NCBI RefSeq assembly: GCF_008329985.2
Contig: NZ_CP038437.2
Coordinates: 3,968,001 to 4,032,000, forward strand
Source of the DNA: Halomonas binhaiensis
Lineage (GTDB): Bacteria; Pseudomonadota; Gammaproteobacteria; Pseudomonadales; Halomonadaceae
Direction: 5' to 3'
Length of the DNA: 64,000 nucleotides
In this document: one piece after another, positions 1 through 8,965 of the stretch
Layout of the letters: each line of letters opens with the position of its first letter
Numbering within the stretch: position 1 is the first letter of the stretch
Program-made: the position numbers and the translations under genes
The notes under the pieces: model-generated
What the model was told of the DNA's origin: nothing
What the model saw: the letters and a program-made list of their open reading frames with translations, nothing else
Database searches by the model: none

Positions 1-2
1 TG

Positions 3-803
3 CCGCCACTGTCCTCGATTCGCGATATCGGCCTCTGGTGCTACATCAAGTCATCACTGATTGGCTATCTGGTCGGCACCTTGCCCGGAGCAGGCGGTTC
101 CATGGGCAGTTTCCTTGCCTATGCCGAAGCCGTGCGCACATCTCGCGAGCCCGAGCGTTTCGGCAAGGGCAATCCCCAAGGCATTGCTGCAGCCGAGAGC
201 GCCAACAACGCCGTCTGTGGTGGCGCCCTGGTTCCCATGCTGACCTTCGGTATTCCAGGCGATCCTATTACCGCCATCGTACTCGGTGTGTTGATCATCA
301 ATGGTATCCAGCCAGGCCCTCAGCTATTGGCAGATCAGGCTGGGCTGATTGCTCCCATGCTGGCCTCGCTTCTGTTCAGCGCCATTGTGCTCATTCCCCT
401 GACACTATTTCTCATCGGGCCGTACTTCATTCGCATCGTCTCCATACGCAAGGACATGTTGTACGGTGCCATCGCCCTGCTTGCCGTGGTTGGCAGTTAC
501 GTTGCCACCTACTCGGTCTACCAGATGGGGCTGACCCTCGCGCTAGGCGTTCTTGCCTATTACCTTCGCAAGCATGGCTACCCCGTTATCACGCTGCTAC
601 TGGGCTTTATTCTTGCACCCAACCTGGAAGAGTTTCTCAGAAGATCGCTGACACTTTCCCAGGGAGATCCATCCATTTTCTTCACCAACATGGATAGTCT
701 GTTCTTTATTGTTCTCACTTTGATTTTTGTCTACTTTCTCGCCATAAAACGCCCAGTTCAATATAATTCAGACAATAGAAGCACTAGCGGAATTACCAAA
801 TGA
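3..803 (+). CDS. tctA: TctA-family tripartite tricarboxylate transporter permease, 5'-truncated
   Basis: This is the C-terminal ~266 residues of the large, many-helix permease of a TctABC-type carboxylate transporter in the inner membrane. The reading frame is open from base 3 to the left edge, so the true start lies outside. The family signature GxxPGAGGSMG is visible near residues 25-35, followed by TPGNAVCGG-like and FGIPGDPITA segments and several hydrophobic helices. Full-length members are about 500 residues, so roughly half is present. The stop overlaps the ATG of the following GntR gene (ATGA), which implies co-transcription. Substrate is unknown; the family takes up citrate and other di- and tricarboxylates. 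Confidence 0.9.
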   Translation, partial: PPLSSIRDIGLWCYIKSSLIGYLVGTLPGAGGSMGSFLAYAEAVRTSREPERFGKGNPQGIAAAESANNAVCGGALVPMLTFGIPGDPITAIVLGVLIINGIQPGPQLLADQAGLIAPMLASLLFSAIVLIPLTLFLIGPYFIRIVSIRKDMLYGAIALLAVVGSYVATYSVYQMGLTLALGVLAYYLRKHGYPVITLLLGFILAPNLEEFLRRSLTLSQGDPSIFFTNMDSLFFIVLTLIFVYFLAIKRPVQYNSDNRSTSGITK

Positions 804-1528
804 ACCTTGATAAAAGCAGCATCCTCGGGACACCTCCCCGAAGAGAGAAACTGGCTGACAAACTTTATGGAAAACTTATGCAGGCCATCATTGATGGCCA
901 GTTCAAGAAAGGCGAAAAGTTGCCATCAGAGCACCGCATATGTCAGCACTACTCGGTTTCTCGCCCTGTCGTCAGAGAGGCGCTGATGCGCCTCCAGGCC
1001 GATGGCATCATCATTTCTCGCCAAGGCTCAGGCAGTTTCATTCAACGTATTCCTCCCGCTGGTCTCATTCAGTACGCCGATGCCTCTGATGTCTCTCTTC
1101 TGCTCAAGAGTTACGAGGTCAGAATCGCGCTGGAATGCGAGGCCAGCGCGCTGGCGGCGGAACGGCGCAATGAAGGACAGCTGATCCAGCTGCGCGATGC
1201 ACTCAAGGGAATGGAAGAAGACTTTTCACAAGGCCGCATCGCCAGCGAAGCGGACTTCACCTTCCATATGGTGATTGCAGAAGCCACCGGGAACGATATG
1301 TTCCCGAGCATTCTCGAATCCATTCACATCGATATCGAAAAGGCCATGACCATGGCCTTGAGCATCACGCAAAGCGCCAGCCAGGAACGTATCGACCGGG
1401 TCATAGGCGAGCATCGCATGATTCTGGAAGCCATCGAGCAGAGAGACAGCGACGGCGCTCGACTGGCCATGCGCTGCCACATCAACGGAGTCCGCAAACG
1501 CGTCACGGATAACCTCAGCGATACATGA
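800..1528 (+). CDS. GntR-family transcriptional regulator, FadR/FCD subfamily
   Basis: A 242-residue regulator with an N-terminal winged helix-turn-helix (roughly residues 18-85, including LPSEHRICQHYSVSRPVVRE and the GSGSFI wing) and an all-helical FCD ligand domain (about 95-235). The start overlaps the stop of the upstream tctA-like gene by four bases, so it is probably translated with it and controls uptake of the same carboxylate. FCD regulators usually bind an organic acid and act as repressors. The effector cannot be read from sequence. Confidence 0.9.
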   Translation: MNLDKSSILGTPPRREKLADKLYGKLMQAIIDGQFKKGEKLPSEHRICQHYSVSRPVVREALMRLQADGIIISRQGSGSFIQRIPPAGLIQYADASDVSLLLKSYEVRIALECEASALAAERRNEGQLIQLRDALKGMEEDFSQGRIASEADFTFHMVIAEATGNDMFPSILESIHIDIEKAMTMALSITQSASQERIDRVIGEHRMILEAIEQRDSDGARLAMRCHINGVRKRVTDNLSDT

Positions 1529-1551
1529 TGTGGCGACGGAAAAGCGCAGTG

Positions 1552-1728
1552 ATTCGCACGCATAGGCACTTAAGCAGGCTTCCGATGGAAGCGCTGAATA
1601 AATCAGCCGAGCGTGATGAGGCACAAGGCGCACGGAGCACAACAACCGGAGCCTATGGGGTATAGGTGAGGATTGTGAGCACCGCGCAACACAGTAATTC
1701 GCACGCATAGGCATTTATGCAGGCTTCC
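1552..1728. repeat. Dispersed intergenic repeat, copy 1, flanked by 32-bp direct repeats
   Basis: An imperfect 32-bp direct repeat (1552-1583 and 1697-1728, starting ATTCGCACGCATAGGCA) flanks a ~105-bp core (about 1592-1696). The core carries GCTGAATAAATCAGCCGAGC and the block CGGAGCCTATGGGGTATAGG. The same core recurs in inverted orientation at 4921-5097 and in direct orientation at 17506-17715. No open reading frame of note is present. The right end touches the stop codon of the minus-strand sigma factor gene, so this copy may serve as the 3' region for both converging genes. Confidence 0.8.
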
Positions 1729-2585
1729 TAATGCAGATGCCTCAACTTGTCAGGATTCCTCACCACATAGATGGCAGAGATCCTGCCGTCTTCAATATCG
1801 AGCGCTGTCGTCTGGAACTCGCCATCGGCTTCCAGCGTGATGAACCCCGGCAAGCCATTGACGAACCCGGTACGCACCAGTGTCGATCCGTGCTCCCGGA
1901 GCTTGTCCGCGAGAATTTGCTGAAACTTCATCACGGCATCAAACCCGAAAATGGGCGTGATGGCTGCAGCACGCTTGCCACCGCCATCGGCATGCACACT
2001 GATATCGGCAGCCAGCATGTCACCAAGGGCCTGCATATCGCCGCTGCGCGACGCGACGAAGAAGGCCTTGGCAATCTCCAGGCCCTGATGCCTGCTCACC
2101 TGATAACGCGGTCTCTCCTCACGCACATGGGTACGTGCACGGGCGGCGAGCTGGCGACAGGCGGCCACATCACGCTGAATGGTCGTGGCGATTTCCTCGT
2201 ATGCCAACCCGAACACATCGTGCAGCAGGAACGCCGCTCTCTCGAGCGGCGATAGACGTTCCAATGCCAGCATCAAAGGCAAGGTAACGTCTTCTTCCTC
2301 CTCCTCTTCCACCACCGGCTCGGGGAGCCACGGGCCGACATAGGTCTCGCGCTGATGCCGTGCCGACTTGAGCTGATCGAGGCAAAGCCGTGTGACCGTG
2401 CGACGCAGAAACGCTTCGGGCTCCATCACCTCACCGCGGTCGACCTTCATCCAGCGGATGAAGGCCTCCTGCAGAATGTCCTCCGCGTCAGCGACAGAGC
2501 CGAGCATGCGGTAGGCAACGCGCATGAGTCCTGGACGCAGGGTATCAAAACCGACGACGGCATCTTCATGTCTGGCATCCGTCAT
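1728..2585 (-). CDS. ECF41-type RNA polymerase sigma factor
   Basis: A 285-residue ECF sigma factor. Region sigma2 spans about residues 14-80 and sigma4 about 112-160, followed by a SnoaL-like C-terminal extension (about 170-285). Three hallmarks of the ECF41 group are visible: WLPEP (86-90) in the linker, DGGGK (200-204), and NPDKL (277-281) near the C-terminus. In this group the extension acts as a built-in modulator in place of a membrane anti-sigma factor. An acidic run of six Glu follows WLPEP. Its ATG shares one base with the stop of the upstream carboxymuconolactone decarboxylase-like gene, which is the usual ECF41 partner. Confidence 0.93.
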   Translation of the reverse strand: MTDARHEDAVVGFDTLRPGLMRVAYRMLGSVADAEDILQEAFIRWMKVDRGEVMEPEAFLRRTVTRLCLDQLKSARHQRETYVGPWLPEPVVEEEEEEDVTLPLMLALERLSPLERAAFLLHDVFGLAYEEIATTIQRDVAACRQLAARARTHVREERPRYQVSRHQGLEIAKAFFVASRSGDMQALGDMLAADISVHADGGGKRAAAITPIFGFDAVMKFQQILADKLREHGSTLVRTGFVNGLPGFITLEADGEFQTTALDIEDGRISAIYVVRNPDKLRHLH

Positions 2586-3058
2586 CAGGCACTCACCCTG
2601 GCCACGCTGGCTTTCACTTCGGCAGGATCGACCCAGACACCGAACCCGGTAGCGATACGATTCCAGCCATTGATGACACTGAGTATCAAGGTAAGCTTCA
2701 CCTGCTCCTCCTCGTTGAACTGATCCTGCAGGGCCTGATAGGCAGCATCCCGCGCATGCCCTTCCGAGAGTCGCGTCATCGCCTCGGTCCAGCCAAGTGC
2801 GGCACGCTCACGATCGGTATAGCAGGGAGCCTCACGCCATGCTGCAAGCAGATTGATGCGCTGTTCGGTCTCACCGTTCTCTCGCGCAAACACGGTATGC
2901 ATGTTGAGGCAGTTAGCGCATCCGTTGATCTGGGAGGCGCGGATCTCGACGAGTCCGACAAGCGTCGGATCCATACTCTTGTTGATGGCAATTGACACAC
3001 GCTGCCAATCCATCATCAGGGAAGGTGCGGCGGCAAAGGGGTCAACTTTCACCGTCAT
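2585..3058 (-). CDS. Carboxymuconolactone decarboxylase / AhpD-like protein
   Basis: A 157-residue all-helical AhpD/CMD-fold protein. The redox-type motif C-A-N-C-L-N-M-H (Cys47, Cys50, His54) is intact, which suggests peroxidase or alkylhydroperoxidase-like chemistry rather than true decarboxylation. It is the first gene of a two-gene operon with the ECF41 sigma factor. Genomic pairing of ECF41 with a carboxymuconolactone decarboxylase, oxidoreductase or epimerase is well known. An AAGGAG ribosome-binding site precedes the ATG. The promoter upstream matches the ECF41 consensus, so this gene is probably the direct target of the sigma factor. Confidence 0.92.
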   Translation of the reverse strand: MTVKVDPFAAAPSLMMDWQRVSIAINKSMDPTLVGLVEIRASQINGCANCLNMHTVFARENGETEQRINLLAAWREAPCYTDRERAALGWTEAMTRLSEGHARDAAYQALQDQFNEEEQVKLTLILSVINGWNRIATGFGVWVDPAEVKASVARVSA

Positions 3059-3069
3059 GGTTCGTCTCC

Positions 3070-3126
3070 TTCAGAGGGTTTCGATACATTCAGAGGGCTT
3101 CGATACATTCAGAACGTTTCGATACC
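3070..3126. repeat. Three tandem 19-bp repeats in the 5' leader of the ECF41 operon
   Basis: Three adjacent 19-bp units (3070-3088, 3089-3107, 3108-3126) of the form TTCAGAGGGTTTCGATACA, the third one diverged. They lie between the ECF41 promoter and the ribosome-binding site of the CMD-like gene, so they would be transcribed as its leader. Confidence 0.85.
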
Positions 3127-3128
3127 TA

Positions 3129-3155
3129 GACGAGTGAAGAACCACTGATGTGACA
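3129..3155 (-). promoter_or_regulatory. ECF41-type promoter of the CMD-sigma operon
   Basis: Read on the minus strand, TGTCACA (3155-3149) is followed after exactly 16 bases by CGTC (3132-3129). This is a perfect match to the published ECF41 target consensus TGTCACA-N16-CGTC as I recall it. It sits about 70 bases upstream of the CMD-like start codon, so transcription would begin near 3122, just before the tandem repeats. This implies autoregulation by the sigma factor encoded in the operon. Confidence 0.85.
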
Positions 3156-3326
3156 TCACATCGAAAATCTGCGGGTATCTACCGCATCACACATCACCAT
3201 GACACCGAATAGAACGGGAGCTTGGGTGGATAGCACCATGGTCTGACGCGTACAATATGCGCTCCACTTTGGTCGAAGCGTCGGCCCAAGTCCCTCATTC
3301 ATGTTCCTCCCGCGAGATTCTCCGCT

Positions 3327-4916
3327 GTGCTCTCTACCGCCAACATCACCATGCAGTTTGGCCCCAAGCCGCTGTTCGAGAACGTTTCTGTCAAATTCGG
3401 CCAGGGTCATCGCTATGGCCTGATCGGGGCCAACGGTTGTGGCAAGTCGACCCTGATCAAGATTCTCGGGGGCGACCTGGAGCCTACCAGCGGCCAGGTG
3501 ATGAAAGACGCCACCACACGACTGGGCAAGTTACGCCAGGATCAGTTCGCCTTCGAGAACGAGCGTGTCATCGATACGGTGATCATGGGTAACGAAGAGC
3601 TGTGGTCTGTCGCGGCCGAGCGTGAGCGTATCTATTCGCTGGCCGAGATGAGTGAAGAAGATGGCATGGCGGTGGCGGATCTCGAAGTGCGCTTTGCCGA
3701 ACTCGATGGCTATACCGCCGAGTCGCGTGCCGGTGAGTTGCTGCTTGGCCTGGGCATCCCCCTGGAACAGCATGATCAGCCGATGAGCGTGGTCGCTCCG
3801 GGCTGGAAGCTCCGGGTACTGCTGGCCCAGGCTCTGTTCAGCGACCCCGATGTGTTGCTGCTGGATGAGCCGACCAACCATCTCGATATCAATACGATTC
3901 GCTGGCTTGAGGATATCCTCAAGGCGCGTTCGTCGACCATGATCATCATCTCTCACGACCGCCACTTTCTGAACAGCGTCTGTACCCACATGGCGGACCT
4001 GGACTACGGCGAGCTGCAGCTGTTCCCAGGCAACTACGATGAGTACATGACCGCTGCCACTCAGGCGCGCGAGCGTCTGCATAACGAGAATGCCAAGAAG
4101 AAGGCCGAGATTGCCGAGCTCAAGCAATTCGTCAGCCGTTTCTCGGCCAATGCCTCCAAGGCCAAGCAGGCAACCTCGCGCCAGCGCAAGATCGACAAGA
4201 TCCAGCTCAATGAGGTCAAGCCCTCATCACGCATCAGCCCCTTCATTCGCTTTGAGCAGAACAAGAAGATTCATCGCCAGGCGTTGGCGGTAGAAGCACT
4301 CTCCAAGGCCTGGGACGACAATGTACTGTTCGATCGCTTTGACCTGAGAGTCGAAGCGGGAGAACGCATCGCCATCATCGGGCCCAACGGCATCGGCAAG
4401 ACCACCTTGCTCAACTGCCTGGTCGGCGCGATGGCGCCTGACACCGGCGAGGTAAAATGGACCGATGCGGCTGAAGTCGGTTATTTCGCCCAGGACCACG
4501 CGGCGGACTTCGACGGTGGCGAGACGCTGTTCGAATGGATGCAGCAATGGACGACCGCCGGTGAACAGACAGTGCGTGGCGCCCTCGGCCGGATGTTGTT
4601 CTCCAACGACGACATCGGCAAGTCTGTCAAAGTCATTTCAGGTGGTGAGCAAGGACGTATGCTGTTCGGAAAGCTCTCGCTGCAAAACCCCAACGTGCTG
4701 GTCATGGATGAGCCCACCAACCACCTGGACATGGAGTCCATCGAGGCGCTCAACCTGGCATTGGAGCACTATCCTGGCACCCTGATTTTCGTTAGCCACG
4801 ACCGAGAGTTCGTCGGCTCGCTGGCCACGCGCATCATCGAGATGAAAGACGATGGCATCGTCGATTTCAGCGGCAGCTATGATGACTACCTGCGCAGTCA
4901 GGGCGTGTTCGGCTGA
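3327..4916 (+). CDS. ybiT: ABC-F family ATPase, YbiT-like
   Basis: A 529-residue soluble protein with two ABC ATPase domains and no membrane segments, closely resembling E. coli YbiT (530 residues). The first Walker A is GANGCGKST (34-42) and the second is PNGIGKTT near residue 353. Signature ISGGEQGRM and DEPTNHLD boxes are present. Between the domains lies a charged linker (about 240-300, with [15 protein letters not shown]) typical of ABC-F proteins, which bind the ribosomal E site and modulate translation. The GTG start at 3327 gives the N-terminus expected from the family; no strong ribosome-binding site precedes it. Confidence 0.93.
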   Translation: MLSTANITMQFGPKPLFENVSVKFGQGHRYGLIGANGCGKSTLIKILGGDLEPTSGQVMKDATTRLGKLRQDQFAFENERVIDTVIMGNEELWSVAAERERIYSLAEMSEEDGMAVADLEVRFAELDGYTAESRAGELLLGLGIPLEQHDQPMSVVAPGWKLRVLLAQALFSDPDVLLLDEPTNHLDINTIRWLEDILKARSSTMIIISHDRHFLNSVCTHMADLDYGELQLFPGNYDEYMTAATQARERLHNENAKKKAEIAELKQFVSRFSANASKAKQATSRQRKIDKIQLNEVKPSSRISPFIRFEQNKKIHRQALAVEALSKAWDDNVLFDRFDLRVEAGERIAIIGPNGIGKTTLLNCLVGAMAPDTGEVKWTDAAEVGYFAQDHAADFDGGETLFEWMQQWTTAGEQTVRGALGRMLFSNDDIGKSVKVISGGEQGRMLFGKLSLQNPNVLVMDEPTNHLDMESIEALNLALEHYPGTLIFVSHDREFVGSLATRIIEMKDDGIVDFSGSYDDYLRSQGVFG

Positions 4917-4920
4917 GGAA

Positions 4921-5097
4921 TATCTGAATAAGTGCCTACGCTACTCAATCGCTGCGTTGCGCGGTGCGCGGAATCCTCACCTATACCCCATAGGCTCCGG
5001 TTGACCATCCTTTGGATGTTCTCTCCGCTACGCTTCGGGTCTGTGCTCCGGGCGCCTTGCGCTTGAGCATGCTCGTCGACTTATTCAGAGTATCCCT
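4921..5097. repeat. Dispersed intergenic repeat, copy 2 (inverted orientation)
   Basis: This segment is the reverse-complement relative of the repeats at 1552-1728 and 17506-17715. It contains CCTCACCTATACCCCATAGG (reverse complement of the shared block) and ends with GACTTATTCAGAGTA, matching the other boundary. The middle is diverged and carries a short insertion rich in small inverted repeats (about 5004-5050). It begins just downstream of the ybiT stop codon. Confidence 0.75.
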
Positions 5098-5123
5098 AAG
5101 CCTATCTCTCCTTACTTTCCTTC

Positions 5124-5159
5124 ACTCATGAAGGGCAATCCTCGCTGCCCTTCATGAGT
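5124..5159. terminator. Long perfect hairpin between ybiT and recC, possible terminator
   Basis: A 14-bp perfect inverted repeat (5124-5137 and 5146-5159, ACTCATGAAGGGCA and its complement) encloses an 8-base loop. It follows the ybiT gene and repeat copy 2. No U-tract follows on either strand, so it is not a canonical intrinsic terminator. It may cap transcripts or assist Rho. The rest of 5160-5338 shows no gene. Confidence 0.45.
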
Positions 5160-5338
5160 CATCAGCCCCAACTCCGTTCTTCCATGCCGAATCGTCGCAT
5201 ACTCGACGCGGAAGGCTGTTGCCTCGGCGTCAGTGACCCGGCAGGTCGTTGTTCAACGAGACGGTGATGCTTCCCGCCTTTCACAACACCGTGGTTTACG
5301 GCACCATTTCCCCAGCACAGTAACCTCAAGGAAGCCGC

Positions 5339-8300
5339 ATGGCGCAGTCGACTGCCCTCACACCGGGATTCATGGTGATCCATGGCAATCACCTGGAAGC
5401 ACTGCGCGACCTGGCGGTGAACTGGATGCGCCAGCATCCGCTGGGACCGCTGGAAAACGAGGTGCTGCTGGTGCAGAGCAACGGCATCAGCCAATGGCTC
5501 AAGTTGGCGCTGGCCGCCAATCCGGAGGACGGTGGCTGCGGTATCGCGGCGGCACTGGATGTCACCCTGCCGGCGCGTTTCCTGTGGCAAGCCTATCGCA
5601 CGGTGCTGACACATTTGGATGGCCCCGATTCGGTGCCTTCCACATCGCCCTTCGACAAGTCACGCCTGACCTGGCGGCTGATGCGCCTGTTGCCCAGCCT
5701 GCTGGACGCCCCAGATACTGCTGAAGCGTTCACTCCATTGAAGCGCTTTCTCGATACCGACGATGACCAGCGCAAGCGCCACCAGTTGGCCGAGCGCCTG
5801 GCGGACCTGTTCGACCAGTATCAGGTCTATCGCGGTGACTGGCTGGAAGCCTGGTCCAATGGCGATGATGTACTGATCGATGCACGAGGCCAGTCCCGCC
5901 CACTGCCGCAAGACCAACACTGGCAAGCGGTGCTGTGGCGAGTGCTGCGTGCCGATATTGGCGAAGCCGGTATTGCCTCCAGCCGTGCTGGCGTCCACCA
6001 GCGCTTTGTCGCTGCCTGCCAGTCTCTCGATGATTCGACGCGTCCAGCAGGGCTGCCACGTCGAATCATGGTATTTGGTATCTCGTCGTTGCCCAGCCAG
6101 ACCCTGGAGGCCCTGGCCGCCCTGTCGCGGATGTGCCAGGTCGTGCTGTGCGTGCATAACCCTTGTGAGTTCTACTGGGCCGATATCATCGAACACCGCG
6201 ATCTGTTGCGTGCCGCCCGGCGTCGCCAGCAGCAGCGCCCCGGCATGCCACTGGATCTCGACGACAGCCAGATGCACCTTCACGCCCATCCCTTGCTCGC
6301 AGCCTGGGGCAAGCAGGGCCGCGATTACCTGCGCCTGCTCGATGAGTTCGATGAACACCAGCAATATGCCAAGCTGTTCGAGAACGATGCACTACGCATC
6401 GACCTGTTTGAACCACATGCCCTGCCCGATGGCCGCCAGCAACTGTTGCATCAGTTGCAGGATGATATTCGCGCCCTGCGCCCGCTGAGTGAAACTCAAT
6501 CACTTTGGCCCGCGGTTGAAAAAGAAAAGGATGTTTCACTGACATTCCATATTGCGCACAGCCCATTGCGCGAAGTGGAAATACTCCACGATCAGTTGCT
6601 CGCCGCTTTCAGTGCCGATGAAACCCTCAGGCCACGAGACGTGCTGGTGATGGTACCGGAGGTGGATGCCTATGCAGCGGCAGTGACATCCGTGTTCGGA
6701 CGTCTGGAAAGCGACGACCCACGCTACATTCCCTTTACCCTCTCCGACCAGGCCAGCCGCCATCGCCAGCCACTGGCCATCGCCGTGGAAACCCTGACCC
6801 GGCTGCCAGAGCTTCGCCTTTCGGTATCGAACCTGCTCGACCTGCTCGAAGTGCCAGCCGTGCGAGAACGCTTTGCCATCCGCGAGGACGATCTCCCGGT
6901 GCTGGAACGCTGGATCGCGGGTAGCGGTATCCGCTGGGGACTGGATGCCGAGCAGCGCCAGAGCCTCGACTTGCCAGGAGGGTTGAGCCAGAACACCTGG
7001 ACCTTTGGCCTGCGCCGTCTACTGCTGGGCTACGCCGTGGGAGAAGGGGCAGCAGATGAACCGACACCAGCGCCAGGACAGGATACGGCCTGGCACGATA
7101 TCGCGCCCTACGGTGACATCGGCGGACTGGAAGCCGCCTTGGCTGGCCCGTTGGTGCGTCTGATCGACACCCTCGAACATCATTGGCATGCGCTTTCCAC
7201 ACCGACGGATGTAGGCAACTGGTGCATCCGGCTGCGCGCGCTGCTCGACGATTGCCTCAGCCCGGTGGACGATAACGACAGCAACCTGCTCAGCCGTCTC
7301 GATCTAGCCTTGGAAACCTGGCATGAATCGGCTATCGAAGCGGACTTCGATGGCGAGATTCCCCTGGCGGTGGTGCGCGAGCAATGGCTGACGACCCTGG
7401 ACGACGGCGGTCTGTCCCAGCGCTTCCTGGCCGGTGCCGTCAATGTTGCGACCCTGATGCCCATGCGCGCCATTCCGTTTCGCCATGTATGGCTGCTGGG
7501 CATGAACGATGGCGACTATCCGCGTACCCAGATTCCCCAGGACTTCGACCTGATGGGCCAGGACTATCGGCCCGGGGATCGTTCGCGTCGGGAGGATGAC
7601 CGCTACCTGTTTCTCGAAGCCCTGCTCTCCGCCCGGGAGCGCCTGTCCATCAGTTGGGTAGGACGCAGCATTCATGACAATAGCGAATGTCCCCCATCCG
7701 TACTGGTCAGCCAGCTGCGCGATCACCTGGCCCGGGGCTGGCAACTGGACGAGAGCGATGAAAATGGCAGTACCGCCCTGCTGGAGCACTTGACCACCGA
7801 GCACCCGCTGACGCCTTTCAGCCCTCACTATTTCATGGGCCAGCCACACCTGTTCAGCTATGCCCACGAGTGGCGTCAGGTGCATGATCGTGATGCCCTC
7901 ACGGACCAGGTCATTGCTCCCCTGCCAGCCTGGGAAGCCAACGCCCCCCTGACACTGGCTCGCCTGTCCCGGTTGCTGGACGACCCCGTCGCTACGTTCT
8001 TCAACCAGCGGCTTGGCGTCCGGCTGGCCTTGCCGGAGTCTGGCCGGCTCGACCAGGAGCCCTTTGCCTTGAATGGCCTGGACAGATGGCAGTTGCAAGA
8101 CACGCTGATCCAGGCCCAGCGCAGGGCCGTCGACAGTACTGAAGGCGGTGAAGACGACAGGCACCAGGCTCGTCAGGATGCCTTGTACAGCACACTGGAT
8201 CGGCTGGCCCGGGAAGGTCATCTCGCCATGGGGGGCTTTGCCGAACGTATGCGTCAGCACCTGGTCGAGCCCATGGATGAATTGTTCGAGCTATATGCCC

Positions 8301-8965
8301 GAACCTGCCAACGCTGGCCCCATGCCCATCAGGTCGCCACCCCGGTTTCCCTGACACTGGGAGGTCTGGAAATCGAGGATGTCATCGATGAACTTCGCCA
8401 AGACGCTGATGGCCAGCGCTGTCGAGTGGTATTGCTGACATCCAGCTTGATTCGCAACAACCGTTACCACTGGAAGCATTGGGTCCGCCCCTGGGTGGTG
8501 CATCTCGTGGCTCAGATCTGTCTCGGCCCGACCACCACCCGCCTGCTGTCCCGCGTGGGAGATGGCCATCTGCCCCCACTGTCCGCCGATGAGGCACAGT
8601 CCTGGCTCGGCAACATTGCCACCGTCTGGCATCAAGCGATGTGTCGCCCGCTACCCTTGGCCAGAGATTCGGCTTTCGCCTGGCTGCGCAAAGGCGGAAC
8701 TCCTGCAGCCATGTCTCGTATTCTCGAGGGACAGTCTGAAAAAGCGGATGAAGCGGCCCTGGATGATGCCTGGAAAGTCCTGGTAGGCAATGAATTCCAG
8801 CCTGGGGAATTCCCTCGCAATGCTTACCTGACCCGTGTCTGGGCCGGACCAGAAGCCCTGATCAATGAGCATGGCAATGAATTTGCCGCTCTCGCCGAAT
8901 CGCTATATGGGCCGCTCAGCCGTCTTGCGAGGTCCGGGGAAGCTGACAATGGAGGCAACCAATGA
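5339..8965 (+). CDS. recC: Exodeoxyribonuclease V subunit gamma (RecC)
   Basis: A 1208-residue RecC, slightly longer than the E. coli protein (1122). RecC is the scaffold of the RecBCD helicase-nuclease, splits the strands and recognises Chi. It starts with a typical N-terminal segment (FMVIHGNHLEALRDL...EVLLVQSNGISQWL) followed by the catalytically dead helicase-like core and the nuclease-like C-terminal domain. A good ribosome-binding site (AAGGAAG) precedes the ATG. The stop overlaps the recB ATG (ATGA). The recC-recB-recD order without a ptr (pitrilysin) gene differs from E. coli. Confidence 0.96.
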   Translation: MAQSTALTPGFMVIHGNHLEALRDLAVNWMRQHPLGPLENEVLLVQSNGISQWLKLALAANPEDGGCGIAAALDVTLPARFLWQAYRTVLTHLDGPDSVPSTSPFDKSRLTWRLMRLLPSLLDAPDTAEAFTPLKRFLDTDDDQRKRHQLAERLADLFDQYQVYRGDWLEAWSNGDDVLIDARGQSRPLPQDQHWQAVLWRVLRADIGEAGIASSRAGVHQRFVAACQSLDDSTRPAGLPRRIMVFGISSLPSQTLEALAALSRMCQVVLCVHNPCEFYWADIIEHRDLLRAARRRQQQRPGMPLDLDDSQMHLHAHPLLAAWGKQGRDYLRLLDEFDEHQQYAKLFENDALRIDLFEPHALPDGRQQLLHQLQDDIRALRPLSETQSLWPAVEKEKDVSLTFHIAHSPLREVEILHDQLLAAFSADETLRPRDVLVMVPEVDAYAAAVTSVFGRLESDDPRYIPFTLSDQASRHRQPLAIAVETLTRLPELRLSVSNLLDLLEVPAVRERFAIREDDLPVLERWIAGSGIRWGLDAEQRQSLDLPGGLSQNTWTFGLRRLLLGYAVGEGAADEPTPAPGQDTAWHDIAPYGDIGGLEAALAGPLVRLIDTLEHHWHALSTPTDVGNWCIRLRALLDDCLSPVDDNDSNLLSRLDLALETWHESAIEADFDGEIPLAVVREQWLTTLDDGGLSQRFLAGAVNVATLMPMRAIPFRHVWLLGMNDGDYPRTQIPQDFDLMGQDYRPGDRSRREDDRYLFLEALLSARERLSISWVGRSIHDNSECPPSVLVSQLRDHLARGWQLDESDENGSTALLEHLTTEHPLTPFSPHYFMGQPHLFSYAHEWRQVHDRDALTDQVIAPLPAWEANAPLTLARLSRLLDDPVATFFNQRLGVRLALPESGRLDQEPFALNGLDRWQLQDTLIQAQRRAVDSTEGGEDDRHQARQDALYSTLDRLAREGHLAMGGFAERMRQHLVEPMDELFELYARTCQRWPHAHQVATPVSLTLGGLEIEDVIDELRQDADGQRCRVVLLTSSLIRNNRYHWKHWVRPWVVHLVAQICLGPTTTRLLSRVGDGHLPPLSADEAQSWLGNIATVWHQAMCRPLPLARDSAFAWLRKGGTPAAMSRILEGQSEKADEAALDDAWKVLVGNEFQPGEFPRNAYLTRVWAGPEALINEHGNEFAALAESLYGPLSRLARSGEADNGGNQ

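Noticed and set aside
5660..8260. Long minus-strand open frames opposite recC (for example 234 and 318 codons)
   Set aside because: They lie fully antisense to a well-supported recC, have no recognisable domains, and are expected from the high GC content and codon bias.
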